A DNA stretch of 64,000 nt from positions 1,844,001 to 1,908,000 of the forward strand of contig NC_014614.1 of the NCBI RefSeq assembly GCF_000196455.1. Direction: 5' to 3'. This stretch comes from Acetoanaerobium sticklandii. Lineage in GTDB: Bacteria > Bacillota > Clostridia > Peptostreptococcales > Filifactoraceae. The notes beneath the pieces were generated by a model. That model made no database searches. It had not been told where the DNA came from and was given only the letters and a program-made list of their open reading frames with translations. Position 1 is the first letter of the stretch, and each line of letters opens with the position of its first letter. The position numbers and the translations under genes were made by a program. Positions 47,410 to 55,548 of this stretch are shown here, in pieces.

Positions 47410-47987
47410 TATTTGCACCCTCTTGCATTTTCTATGAAATTTCTAAATAAATCATGCCCATGCTCTGTAAGTATAGCTTCAGGATGAAATTGAACACCTT
47501 CGATAGGATATCGCTTATGTCTTACCCCCATAATCTCTCCATCTATAGTCTGTGCTGATATTTCTAATTCACTTGGAAAATTTTGCTCATTTATTACTAG
47601 CGAGTGATATCTAGTAACGCCAAGTGGATTAGGTAAATTTTTAAACATTCCTTTTTCATCGTGCTTTATTCTATGTACATGACCGTGAATAGGTCTTTTA
47701 GCTTTTATTATTTCTCCTTTAAAAGCTTCTCCAATTGCTTGATGTCCTAAGCAAACTCCTAGAATAGGTAGCTTGTCTTTGAAATAATCAATTGCTTCTA
47801 AAGAAATTCCTGCTTCTTTAGGAGAGCATGGCCCTGGTGATATTAGTAAAATTTCAGGATTTTTTGCTAGTATTTGTTTGACTGAAATGCTGTCATTTCT
47901 AACTACTTCTACATCTTCGCCTAATTCTCTTAGATACTGATAGATGTTATAACAAAAAGAATCAAAATTATCAATCATCAAGATCAA
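47409..47987 (-). CDS. pabA: aminodeoxychorismate/anthranilate synthase glutaminase PabA
   Basis: PabA supplies ammonia from glutamine to PabB. The 192-residue class I amidotransferase has the nucleophile in LGVCLGHQAIGE (Cys79), the SPGPCSP loop and the His/Glu pair in VQFHPEAILTEHG. The start is the TTG at 47985-47987, 7 nt after GGGAGGG. The resulting MILMIDNFDSF aligns with the family N-terminus, supporting this rare start. It could also serve TrpE elsewhere. Confidence 0.94.
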   Translation of the reverse strand: MILMIDNFDSFCYNIYQYLRELGEDVEVVRNDSISVKQILAKNPEILLISPGPCSPKEAGISLEAIDYFKDKLPILGVCLGHQAIGEAFKGEIIKAKRPIHGHVHRIKHDEKGMFKNLPNPLGVTRYHSLVINEQNFPSELEISAQTIDGEIMGVRHKRYPIEGVQFHPEAILTEHGHDLFRNFIENARGCK

Positions 47988-48012
47988 ATTAATTCCCTCC
48001 CAAATTGTGTAC

Positions 48013-48046
48013 GCAAAAAATCACCTTCCCCACAGAAAAGGTGATT
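48013..48046 (-). terminator. riboswitch-controlled intrinsic terminator before pabA
   Basis: On the minus strand AATCACCTT and AAGGTGATT form a 9-bp stem with a purine-rich loop, followed by six T. It lies between the THF aptamer and the pabA ribosome site, in the place of an expression-platform terminator. Confidence 0.88.
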
Positions 48047-48058
48047 AGTCTTCGCTGT

Positions 48059-48147
48059 GCAGCGGATGCAATTTACAGTCGCGGTACTACCTTCGTTTAA
48101 AGGCGACTTCCCAGCCTTTAACACTTAACGCTGCAAATTTACTCTGC
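48059..48147 (-). ncRNA. tetrahydrofolate (THF) riboswitch aptamer
   Basis: The minus-strand RNA matches the THF riboswitch layout. Outer stem P1 is GCAG/CTGC. P2 pairs AATTTGCAG with CTGTAAATT. P3 pairs TTAAAGGC with GCCTTTAA, enclosing TGGGAAGTCG. The conserved GCGTTAAGTG, TACCGCG and TTGCATCCGC blocks are all present. It is about 89 nt, the usual size, and precedes a folate operon. Family knowledge: folate binding favours termination. Confidence 0.9.
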
Positions 48148-48174
48148 GTAAAGCTTTATGTATATATATTCATA

Positions 48175-48204
48175 ATTATAACCTTAGTGTTAATTTCTTG
48201 TCAA
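48175..48204 (-). promoter_or_regulatory. SigA promoter of the folate operon
   Basis: TTGACA (48199-48204) and TATAAT (48175-48180) on the minus strand are separated by 18 nt. The transcript would start about 20 nt before the riboswitch aptamer. Confidence 0.88.
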
Positions 48205-48230
48205 CCAAAAAACATTTGTTTAAATCTTAA

Positions 48231-48665
48231 TTATTCCATAGCTATATGCTCTACTCTCACAACTCCACTTATTCTTTTTAAAATAGTTAAAAATGCATCC
48301 ATTTCAAGCTCCATACTGGACATATCAAATGTGATTGATAAATTAGCTATTTTATTTATAGGGATGTCTTGACTTATTGTCAAAACATTGGCTTTATTTT
48401 CTGCTAATATCCTTAATATCGAGGACAGTACACCAGGCTCATGGTTTAATAAAAATGACACAGTAGCCTTATTTCCTATCATTCCTTCAGATACATTAAA
48501 TACATGGTCTTTATATTTATAAAAAGTACTTCTACTAATGCCTAACTTTTTTACTGCATCTGTTATCCCTTTTGCTTTGCCTGTTCTGAGCATCTCCTTA
48601 GCCTCAACTACCTTTTCATACACTGAAGGTAGAATTGTGCTATCTATAATGAGAAATTTCTTCAT
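48231..48665 (-). CDS. HTH-ACT domain protein (PheB-like)
   Basis: The 144-residue protein has an N-terminal helix-turn-helix (about 30-52; GITDAVKKLGISRSTFYKYK). A C-terminal ACT domain (about 68-144; SFLLNHEPGVLSSILRILAE) probably binds an amino acid. This is the PheB/UPF0735 family, usually linked to aromatic amino acid metabolism. It may be a small regulator; its ligand and targets are unknown. It lies just upstream of the folate operon promoter in the same direction, with at most a weak terminator between. Confidence 0.85.
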   Translation of the reverse strand: MKKFLIIDSTILPSVYEKVVEAKEMLRTGKAKGITDAVKKLGISRSTFYKYKDHVFNVSEGMIGNKATVSFLLNHEPGVLSSILRILAENKANVLTISQDIPINKIANLSITFDMSSMELEMDAFLTILKRISGVVRVEHIAME

Positions 48666-49001
48666 TGTCTTGCCCCCTAATTACAGCTTTAGTTTATTTT
48701 ATATCTAAATTATAATTTCTTGACATTTTAGACCATGCATAAAAAATATAACTCAAAATTAGTATACATCTTAAAAATTATAGCATACCTTCATTCAAGA
48801 TGTAAAGCATGCATATTTATCTGAAATTAAGCATTTGTAATGTTTTAAGCAATTATAAAATTTATTATTTATAAAATTGATTATTTCTAAATAAAAAATT
48901 ATAATTAATTTAAAATTAAAAAGCCAGTTTAGATGAAGAATCGTCTATTCCAGCTTTTTAACTATAAAATTCATATTATATTTTAATCTTTTATTACAAT
49001 A
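48666..49001. other. AT-rich intergenic region between transketolase and the HTH-ACT gene
   Basis: These 336 nt hold no ORF that I can support. Near the transketolase end there is an imperfect terminator hairpin. The rest is very AT-rich. It must hold the HTH-ACT gene promoter on the minus strand, but no convincing -35/-10 pair stands out; TATAAT occurs near 48710 without a good -35. A GGGGG ribosome site precedes the HTH-ACT gene. Confidence 0.6.
48918..48962 (-). terminator. probable terminator after transketolase
   Basis: On the minus strand AAAAAGC and GCTTTTT close a long imperfect hairpin (TAGA/TCTA paired inside), about 40 nt past the tkt stop and ending in a T run. The internal mismatches make it weaker than the other terminators here. 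Confidence 0.6.
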
Positions 49002-50987
49002 CTATTTAACTACCTCAAGAACTTTATCTACTACGTTGTCAACACTAAAACCAAAATGCTTCATTAATTTTTCTATAGGAGCAGAAGCCCCAAAGGTATC
49101 TATTCCTATTGCTGTTCCTTTATTCCCTAGGTATCTATACCATGGCATAGTAACTCCAGCTTCTACAGATACTCTCGCTTCTACATCGCTAGGAAGTACC
49201 TCTTCTTTATATTCTTTAGATTGCATTTCAAACACATTCATGTTTGGCATTGATACTATTCTTACATCCAGACCTTTTTCTTTTAATACTTTTTTAGCTT
49301 CAACTAGTAATGAAACCTCAGAGCCAGAACCCATAAGAATTGCATCAGGAGTAGCTTTTTCTTCTTTAGATAGGATGTATCCACCCTTCTTAACATTTTC
49401 ATTTACTCCATCTAGCTTTGGAAGGTTTTGTCTTGTTAGAACCATAACGCTTGGACCATCAGTTTTTTCAAATGCCGCAACATATGAAAAACCTGTCTCC
49501 ATGTAATCTGCTGGTCTCCACACGCTAAGTCCTGGCATCATTCTTAAGCTTGAAACGTGCTCTATAGGCTGATGAGTCGGTCCATCTTCTCCTACTCCTA
49601 TTGAATCATGAGTGAAAATAAACATAGCCGGTATATTCATAAGAGAAGCCAGTCTAATAGGTGTTCTCATATAATCAGAGAAAACAAGGAAAGTAGAACC
49701 ATAAGCTCTTAGTCCTCCGTGAAGTACTATACCGTTTACTATAGCTCCCATGGCATGTTCTCTGATACCAAAGAATATATTTGCTCCCATATCATCTACT
49801 AAAAAATCACCTTTTTCTTTAAGATAAGTCTTTGTAGATTCATTTAGGTCAGCTGACCCTCCTACTATATTTGGAACATATTTTGCGATTTTATTTAGTA
49901 TATCTCCACCTGAAGCTCTAGTAGCCATACTATCACTAGAAGTTTCAAATATAGATTTGTCTTCATACAATTCCTTAGAAATCTCATTGCTATTATATCT
50001 TTTCCATTCTCTATAAAGCTCTGGATTTTCCTTTGCATAATCCACAAGCTTTGACTGCCACTCTTTAAAAGTCTTTTCTTTTTTCTTGCTAAGTCTCATA
50101 AAGTGGTCTTTTACATCTTCAGGGATTTCAAACTCGCTATAATCATTCCATCCAAGAGCCTCTCTTGTTAGCATAGCTTCGTCCTTGCCAAGTGGAGAAC
50201 CATGAACTTTAGAAGTACCTGCTTTATTAGGACTTCCAAAGCCTATTATGGTCTTAACCATAATAAGTGTAGGCTTGCCTTTTGACTTATGAGCCTTTAT
50301 TATAGCTTTTCTTATAAGACCAGCATCATTACCGTCCTTAACTACGATAACATTCCAGTGCATTGCCTCAAATCTCTTTTTTACATCTTCGCTAAAAGAA
50401 ATATCAGTACTTCCATCTATAGTAATTTTATTATCATCATAAAGAGCAACTAGCTTATCTAGCTTAAGCGTTCCTGCAAGTGATGCTGCTTCATATGTGA
50501 TTCCTTCCATCATATCGCCGTCCCCAGCAAGTACATAGGTATAGTGATCTACTATGTCAAATTTAGATGTATTAAACTTTCCAGCTAAATGTCTTTCTGC
50601 TATAGCCATACCCACCGCATTTGCAAAGCCTTGCCCTAGTGGTCCTGTAGTAGTTTCCACGCCTACAGTATGACCATATTCAGGATGCCCTGGAGTCTTG
50701 CTATCAAATTGTCTAAAGTTTTTAAGCTCTTCTAAAGGTAATCCATAGTTAAATAGATGAAGTAGTGAATAAAGAAGCATTGAGCCGTGCCCAGCCGATA
50801 GTACGAATCTATCTCTATTTTCCCATGTAGGATTCTGAGGAGAAATTCTTAAAAATTTGCTCCATAGTGTATATGCCATTGGTGCTGCACCCATTGGTAA
50901 TCCAGGATGGCCAGAGTTAGCTTTATTGATGCTATCGATAGATAAAAATCTTATCGAGTTTATAGCTCTTTCATCGATTTTTTTCAC
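49002..50987 (-). CDS. tkt: transketolase
   Basis: Transketolase moves two-carbon units between sugar phosphates, supplying erythrose 4-phosphate and ribose 5-phosphate. The 661-residue protein has the N-terminal ThDP motif (GDGDMMEGITYEAASLAG), the conserved GHPGLPMG and HGSMLLYSLLHL segments, and the central pyrimidine-binding region with GPTHQPIEH. The start is a GTG at 50985-50987, 7 nt after GGAGG. It is monocistronic as seen here. Confidence 0.96.
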   Translation of the reverse strand: MKKIDERAINSIRFLSIDSINKANSGHPGLPMGAAPMAYTLWSKFLRISPQNPTWENRDRFVLSAGHGSMLLYSLLHLFNYGLPLEELKNFRQFDSKTPGHPEYGHTVGVETTTGPLGQGFANAVGMAIAERHLAGKFNTSKFDIVDHYTYVLAGDGDMMEGITYEAASLAGTLKLDKLVALYDDNKITIDGSTDISFSEDVKKRFEAMHWNVIVVKDGNDAGLIRKAIIKAHKSKGKPTLIMVKTIIGFGSPNKAGTSKVHGSPLGKDEAMLTREALGWNDYSEFEIPEDVKDHFMRLSKKKEKTFKEWQSKLVDYAKENPELYREWKRYNSNEISKELYEDKSIFETSSDSMATRASGGDILNKIAKYVPNIVGGSADLNESTKTYLKEKGDFLVDDMGANIFFGIREHAMGAIVNGIVLHGGLRAYGSTFLVFSDYMRTPIRLASLMNIPAMFIFTHDSIGVGEDGPTHQPIEHVSSLRMMPGLSVWRPADYMETGFSYVAAFEKTDGPSVMVLTRQNLPKLDGVNENVKKGGYILSKEEKATPDAILMGSGSEVSLLVEAKKVLKEKGLDVRIVSMPNMNVFEMQSKEYKEEVLPSDVEARVSVEAGVTMPWYRYLGNKGTAIGIDTFGASAPIEKLMKHFGFSVDNVVDKVLEVVK

Positions 50988-51027
50988 TTTAAAACCTCCA
51001 ATTAAAATTCGTTTTATTTACTTTATT

Positions 51028-51036
51028 ATTTTACCA
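51028..51036 (-). promoter_or_regulatory. candidate extended -10 promoter of tkt
   Basis: On the minus strand TGGTAAAAT gives an extended -10 (TG-n-TAAAAT) about 40 nt before the tkt start, but no good -35 is visible. Confidence 0.35.
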
Positions 51037-51072
51037 TAATATATTCATTTTTGATAAAAAATCGCTTCAAAG

Positions 51073-51106
51073 AAAATACAATGAGATAAATATCCCATTG
51101 TATTTT
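51073..51106 (-). terminator. intrinsic terminator after ppdK
   Basis: AAAATACAATGGGA and TCTCATTGTATTTT form a long stem with one wobble pair around a 6-nt loop, 10 nt past the ppdK stop, with a T run on the minus strand. Confidence 0.88.
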
Positions 51107-51115
51107 GATTAACTG

Positions 51116-53761
51116 CTACTTATCTCTAGTTACATTTACACTTTCTTTTATAACTGCCTGAGCAGCTGCAAGTCTAGCTATTGGGACTCTATAAGGCGAG
51201 CAAGAAACATAATCTAGGCCCAATCTATGGCAGAACTCTACAGAAGATGGCTCTCCGCCATGCTCTCCACAGATTCCAAGCTTAATATTTGCTCTCGTTT
51301 TCTTTCCTAAATCAACAGCTATTTCCATAAGCTTTCCTATACCTTTTTGATCTAGCACTTCAAATGGACTTTTTTCAAAAATACCTTTAGACTCATAATC
51401 AGATAAGAATTTACCTGCATCATCTCTTGAGAAGCCATATCCCATTTGAGTAAGGTCGTTTGTTCCGAAGCTAAAGAATTCTGCTTCAGTAGCTATTTCA
51501 TCTGCTGTTATTGCTGCTCTAGGAACCTCTATCATAGTTCCTATTAGGTAGTTTACTTTATCATTTCTTTCATCAAATACTAACTGAATTTCTTCTTCTA
51601 TTTCTTTTTTAACATATTTAAGCTCAACAACGTCTCCTATAAGAGGTATCATTATTTCTGGAAGTATAGACTCCATTCCAGATTTTTTTATATCTAAAGC
51701 AGCTTCGATTATCGCTCTTGTCTGCATTCTGTATATTTCTGGATAGGTAACAGCAAGTCTGCATCCTCTATGCCCAAGCATAGGGTTAAATTCAGCCAAA
51801 TCTTCTATTCTATCTTTTAAATCTTCGAATGCTATATTCATAGACTCCGCTAAAGATTTAATATCTTCATCACCATGTGGCAAGAATTCATGAAGTGGAG
51901 GATCTAAAAGTCTTACTGTAACAGGTCTTTCTCCCATAGCCTCATAGATTTCATAGAAATCCTTCCTTTGCATAGGAAGAAGTTCATCAAGAGCTTTTTT
52001 TCTTTCCTCTAAAGTAGTAGACACTATCATCCTTCTAACAGCTGGAATTCTTTTTTCATCAAAGAACATATGCTCAGTACGGCAAAGTCCAATTCCTTCT
52101 GCCCCAAACACTACTGCTTGAGCTGCATCCTTAGGAGTGTCCGCATTGGTTCTAACTTTCAATCTTCTAAATTCATCTACCCAGGTCATGAATTTTTCAA
52201 AATTTCCACTTAGCTCTGGTTGAATCTTAATAATTTCTCCTCTATATACTGTTCCAGCACTTCCATCAAGAGAAATAAATTCTCCCTCTTTTATAATTTC
52301 ATTCTTAACTTTAATAATTTTAGAAGTCTCATCAACTCTTATTTCACTACATCCAGCTACGCAGCATTTACCCATACCTCTTGCAACAACTGCAGCGTGA
52401 GATGTCATTCCACCTCTAGCTGTAAGAATACCCTCTGCCGCTACCATTCCCTCTATATCCTCAGGAGATGTCTCTTGTCTTACTAGGATAGATTTTTCTC
52501 CTCTAGCTTTCGCTGCAACTACATCATCTGCATGGAAATAAATCTTTCCAGAAGCAGCACCAGGAGATGCTGGAAGTCCTTTTGCAATAATTTGAGCATC
52601 TGCTAAAGCTTTTGGCTCAAACATTGGATGCAGTAACTGATCTAATTGATTAGGCTCTATTCTCATAATAGCTTCTTCTTTAGAAATAAGATTTTCATCT
52701 ACTAAATCAACTGCAACATTGATTGCTGCATGAGCAGTTCTTTTTCCAGCTCTAGTTTGAAGTAAAAATAATCTCTCATTTTCTATAGTAAACTCAATAT
52801 CTTGCATATCCTTGTAATGGTGCTCTAGCTTTTTAGTTGCATCCACAAATTGACTGTAAACTTCTGGCATAATATCTTTTAGCTCAGAGATTTCATTTGG
52901 AGTACGTATACCTGCAACTACATCTTCTCCTTGTGCATTTATCAAGAACTCTCCAAAGAGTTTATTTTCTCCATCTGCTGGATTTCTAGTAAATGCAACA
53001 CCTGTTCCAGACTTATCTCCCATATTTCCAAACACCATTGACTGTACATTTACTGCAGTTCCTAAATCGTGTGGAATATCATTAAGCTTTCTATATATCA
53101 TAGCTCTAGGATTGTTCCAAGACTCAAATACAGCTTTAATTGCAAGCTCTAGCTGTTTCATTGGATCTTGCGGAAACTCTTCATGCTTTTCTTCGAAATA
53201 TACTTTTTTGTACATTTCAACTAGTGCCTTTAAATCCTCACTATTTAAGTCTGTATCGTTATGAACTCCTTTATTTTCTTTCATTTCCTCAAGTAAGGAT
53301 TCAAACCTAACCTTTGGAATTTCCATAGCTACATCTGAGAACATCTGAATAAATCTTCTATAGCTATCATAAGCAAAACGCTCATTACCTGTAGATTTAG
53401 CAAGACCTTTTACTGCTTTGTCATTAAGTCCAAGGTTAAGTATAGTATCCATCATTCCAGGCATTGAGAAAACTGCTCCAGAGCGAACAGAAACAAGAAG
53501 TGGATTTTCTTCATCTGAGAACCTTTTATTTAATGTTTTTTCTACCTCAGCAAGATGAAGCTTAATTTCATCTATTAGTGATGGCCATAGAGTTTTTCCT
53601 TCATCGTAGAAATTAATACAAGCCTTTGTAGTTATAGTAAATCCTGGAGGAACAGGCAGTCCTATATTAGTCATTTCAGCTAAATTAGCACCCTTCCCAC
53701 CAAGTAGTGATTTCATTTCTTTTGAACCTTCATGAAAACTATATACAAATTTATTATCCAT
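51116..53761 (-). CDS. ppdK: pyruvate, phosphate dikinase
   Basis: PPDK interconverts pyruvate + ATP + phosphate and PEP + AMP + PPi, letting anaerobes run glycolysis on PPi or make PEP. With the ATG at 53759-53761 (9 nt after GGAGG) the protein is 881 residues. The phosphohistidine is then His455 in GGMTSHAAVVARG, the number known from the Clostridium symbiosum enzyme. The regulatory Thr453 sits two residues before it. The N-terminal ATP-grasp and C-terminal PEP-binding barrel (FGTNDLTQMGYGFSRDD) are complete. Confidence 0.97.
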   Translation of the reverse strand: MDNKFVYSFHEGSKEMKSLLGGKGANLAEMTNIGLPVPPGFTITTKACINFYDEGKTLWPSLIDEIKLHLAEVEKTLNKRFSDEENPLLVSVRSGAVFSMPGMMDTILNLGLNDKAVKGLAKSTGNERFAYDSYRRFIQMFSDVAMEIPKVRFESLLEEMKENKGVHNDTDLNSEDLKALVEMYKKVYFEEKHEEFPQDPMKQLELAIKAVFESWNNPRAMIYRKLNDIPHDLGTAVNVQSMVFGNMGDKSGTGVAFTRNPADGENKLFGEFLINAQGEDVVAGIRTPNEISELKDIMPEVYSQFVDATKKLEHHYKDMQDIEFTIENERLFLLQTRAGKRTAHAAINVAVDLVDENLISKEEAIMRIEPNQLDQLLHPMFEPKALADAQIIAKGLPASPGAASGKIYFHADDVVAAKARGEKSILVRQETSPEDIEGMVAAEGILTARGGMTSHAAVVARGMGKCCVAGCSEIRVDETSKIIKVKNEIIKEGEFISLDGSAGTVYRGEIIKIQPELSGNFEKFMTWVDEFRRLKVRTNADTPKDAAQAVVFGAEGIGLCRTEHMFFDEKRIPAVRRMIVSTTLEERKKALDELLPMQRKDFYEIYEAMGERPVTVRLLDPPLHEFLPHGDEDIKSLAESMNIAFEDLKDRIEDLAEFNPMLGHRGCRLAVTYPEIYRMQTRAIIEAALDIKKSGMESILPEIMIPLIGDVVELKYVKKEIEEEIQLVFDERNDKVNYLIGTMIEVPRAAITADEIATEAEFFSFGTNDLTQMGYGFSRDDAGKFLSDYESKGIFEKSPFEVLDQKGIGKLMEIAVDLGKKTRANIKLGICGEHGGEPSSVEFCHRLGLDYVSCSPYRVPIARLAAAQAVIKESVNVTRDK

Positions 53762-53791
53762 ATTAATTAACCTCCCATGCATATATCATAA

Positions 53792-54619
53792 TTAATCTTT
53801 AAAAACCTTTATTCCATTACGTTTTAAAATACTAATAATAAGCTCTGCTGTCTCTTCAATAGCTTTATTCGAAACATCTATTATCGGGCATCCTATTTTT
53901 TTCATGATTTTTTCTGCATAATCTATTTCATCTAATATTCTTTCCATACTCGCATAGCTAGAACCTTTAGGAAGTCCTAGAGCCTTTAATCTTTCTTCTC
54001 TTATCTCATTTAGTTTTGTAGGAGAATTCGTAAGCCCTATAACTCTTTTAGCCGGAACCTCGTATATTTCCTTTGGCGGAACAGACTCAGGCACAAGAGG
54101 AATATTTGCTACCTTTATATTCTTATTTGCAAGATACATAGAAAGGGGAGTCTTAGATGTACGAGATATACCAAGAATAACTACATCTGCCTTAGCAAGA
54201 CCTCTTGGGTCCTTTCCATCATCGTATTTTACAGCAAACTCAATAGCCTCTACCCTTTTAAAATAAGCTTCATCAAGTTTTCTTATTGTTCCAGGCTCTC
54301 TAGCTGGTTCTAAGTGAGTAGATTCTTTTATTGCTGATATAAGAGGGCTAAGTAAATCCACTGCAATAAGTCCCGACTCAGCTGAATAATCTTTTATGTA
54401 GTCAATAAATTCTTTATCTACTAATGTATAAAAAAGTACTGAATTTGATTCGTTAGAAGCTTCACTTAATATTTCGCTAAGAAGCTTTAAATTAAGAACA
54501 TAAGGAAATCTTTTTATCTCATAATCATCCAATTCAAATTGAGATATAGCTGCTTTTGCAACCTGTTCACCTGTTTCTCCTAGAGAATCAGATATTATAT
54601 ATACTGATAATATGCTCAT
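53792..54619 (-). CDS. pyruvate, phosphate dikinase regulatory protein (PDRP, DUF299)
   Basis: PDRP is a bifunctional ADP-dependent kinase/Pi-dependent phosphorylase that switches PPDK off and on by modifying the Thr beside its catalytic His. The protein (about 275 residues) begins MSILSVYIISDSLGETG and has the nucleotide-binding loop GISRTSKTPLSMYLA. The ATG at 54617-54619 is 6 nt after GGAGG. It sits directly before its substrate gene ppdK and after ccpN. Confidence 0.95.
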   Translation of the reverse strand: MSILSVYIISDSLGETGEQVAKAAISQFELDDYEIKRFPYVLNLKLLSEILSEASNESNSVLFYTLVDKEFIDYIKDYSAESGLIAVDLLSPLISAIKESTHLEPAREPGTIRKLDEAYFKRVEAIEFAVKYDDGKDPRGLAKADVVILGISRTSKTPLSMYLANKNIKVANIPLVPESVPPKEIYEVPAKRVIGLTNSPTKLNEIREERLKALGLPKGSSYASMERILDEIDYAEKIMKKIGCPIIDVSNKAIEETAELIISILKRNGIKVFKD

Positions 54620-54636
54620 TAGCATCCTCCGTTAGA

Positions 54637-55281
54637 TTAGTTTTGTAATATTTCCATAAATAATCTGGCTACCGTAGTTTTCGAAAATCTTCCAACAACA
54701 ACATACTGCTCGTTATTTCCATCCTTTTCAATTTGAACCACAGGCAGACTATCTACTTCATGCTCTATTAGCTTTCTAAGTGCATCTTCTACGGTCTCAT
54801 TTTCCTTGACACAAATGATATTCGGCATTCTTGTCATTGCCATGCTAACTGGTATAGAAGATATATCTCCATTTCCTATTGCACTTTTTAATAAATCCTT
54901 TCTGGATACCACTCCACTAAGATATTTATTAGATGTGATGAATATCGAGCCTACATCTTCTAGGAACATAGTTACTATCGCACTGTGAATAGATACATTT
55001 TCCTCTATGATGATTGGTATACTCATTACATTTGCAACTTTTTTGTTGCTTATCTCTCTTATGCTATATGATTTTATTGCATTTTCTGTATAAAAATATC
55101 CTACCTTTGGACGTGCGTCTAAAAGTCCGCTCATTGTAAGTATGGATAAATCTGGTCTAAGAGTCGCTCTAGTAAGTCCTAGCTTACTAGCAATCTGCTC
55201 ACTTGTAATGGGCTGGTCAGCTTTTACAATATCAATGATTTTTTGCTGGCGTTCAGTAATTTGAATTTTCCTCACCTCCAT
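54637..55281 (-). CDS. ccpN: CcpN-type transcriptional repressor (HTH + two CBS domains)
   Basis: The 214-residue protein has an N-terminal winged helix (ERQQKIIDIVKADQPITSEQ, then LGLTRATLRPDLSILTMSG) and two CBS domains (about 80-140 and 145-210) that usually sense adenine nucleotides. In Bacillus CcpN represses gluconeogenic genes and is paired with the PDRP homologue, as here. The ATG at 55279-55281 has no ribosome site upstream; a GGAGGTGAGG lies just after it. Confidence 0.9.
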   Translation of the reverse strand: MEVRKIQITERQQKIIDIVKADQPITSEQIASKLGLTRATLRPDLSILTMSGLLDARPKVGYFYTENAIKSYSIREISNKKVANVMSIPIIIEENVSIHSAIVTMFLEDVGSIFITSNKYLSGVVSRKDLLKSAIGNGDISSIPVSMAMTRMPNIICVKENETVEDALRKLIEHEVDSLPVVQIEKDGNNEQYVVVGRFSKTTVARLFMEILQN

Positions 55282-55283
55282 TG

Positions 55284-55311
55284 TGACATATTATATACAT
55301 ATAGTATGTCA
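55284..55311. repeat. 28-bp palindrome, candidate CcpN operator
   Basis: TGACATA and TATGTCA arms flank 14 bp that are themselves nearly self-complementary (5 more pairs). The palindrome covers the -10 box and predicted start of the ccpN promoter. This is the position expected for an autoregulatory operator; the binding protein is inferred. Confidence 0.7.
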
Positions 55312-55329
55312 TATTGTTCTTGGTGTCAA
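55301..55329 (-). promoter_or_regulatory. SigA promoter of ccpN-PDRP-ppdK
   Basis: On the minus strand TTGACA (55324-55329) is followed after 17 nt by TACTAT (55301-55306). The predicted start is near 55294, leaving a leader of only about 13 nt. Confidence 0.75.
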
Positions 55330-55486
55330 TATATTAAATGCTAGATTTTTATCAAAATTCCAGTTACTATTATTTACCCATAATTTTCGATACCTTACCT
55401 AAATAATATAAATATCTTATAAAATAATAATTTCTTAAAATAATAAAAGTCACTAATCCAACAATTATTTTACTTTTTCTTGAAAT

Positions 55487-55527
55487 AAAAAAACACGACA
55501 GCCTCTGATAAGGTTGTCATGTTTTTT
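55487..55527 (-). terminator. intrinsic terminator after glyS
   Basis: AAAAAACATGACAACCT and AGAGGCTGTCGTGTTTTTTT pair with one mismatch and one wobble around a 4-nt loop, about 20 nt past the glyS stop, ending in a T run on the minus strand. Confidence 0.88.
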
Positions 55528-55548
55528 CTATATTATATATTCATTTTA

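Noticed and set aside
48059..48110. T-box leader before pabA (the segment GTAGTACCGCG looks like the T-box core)
   Set aside because: No stem I or specifier loop fits, the leader is too short, and the whole 89 nt matches THF riboswitch blocks instead, in agreement with the folate genes downstream.
48720..48748. Plus-strand promoter-like TTGACA with a downstream AT-rich -10
   Set aside because: Spacing is poor and no plus-strand gene follows; chance match in AT-rich sequence.
52220..52486. Plus-strand open frames opposite ppdK, cheA, tkt and others
   Set aside because: They lie fully inside well-supported minus-strand genes, have no ribosome sites and show composition of antisense shadows.
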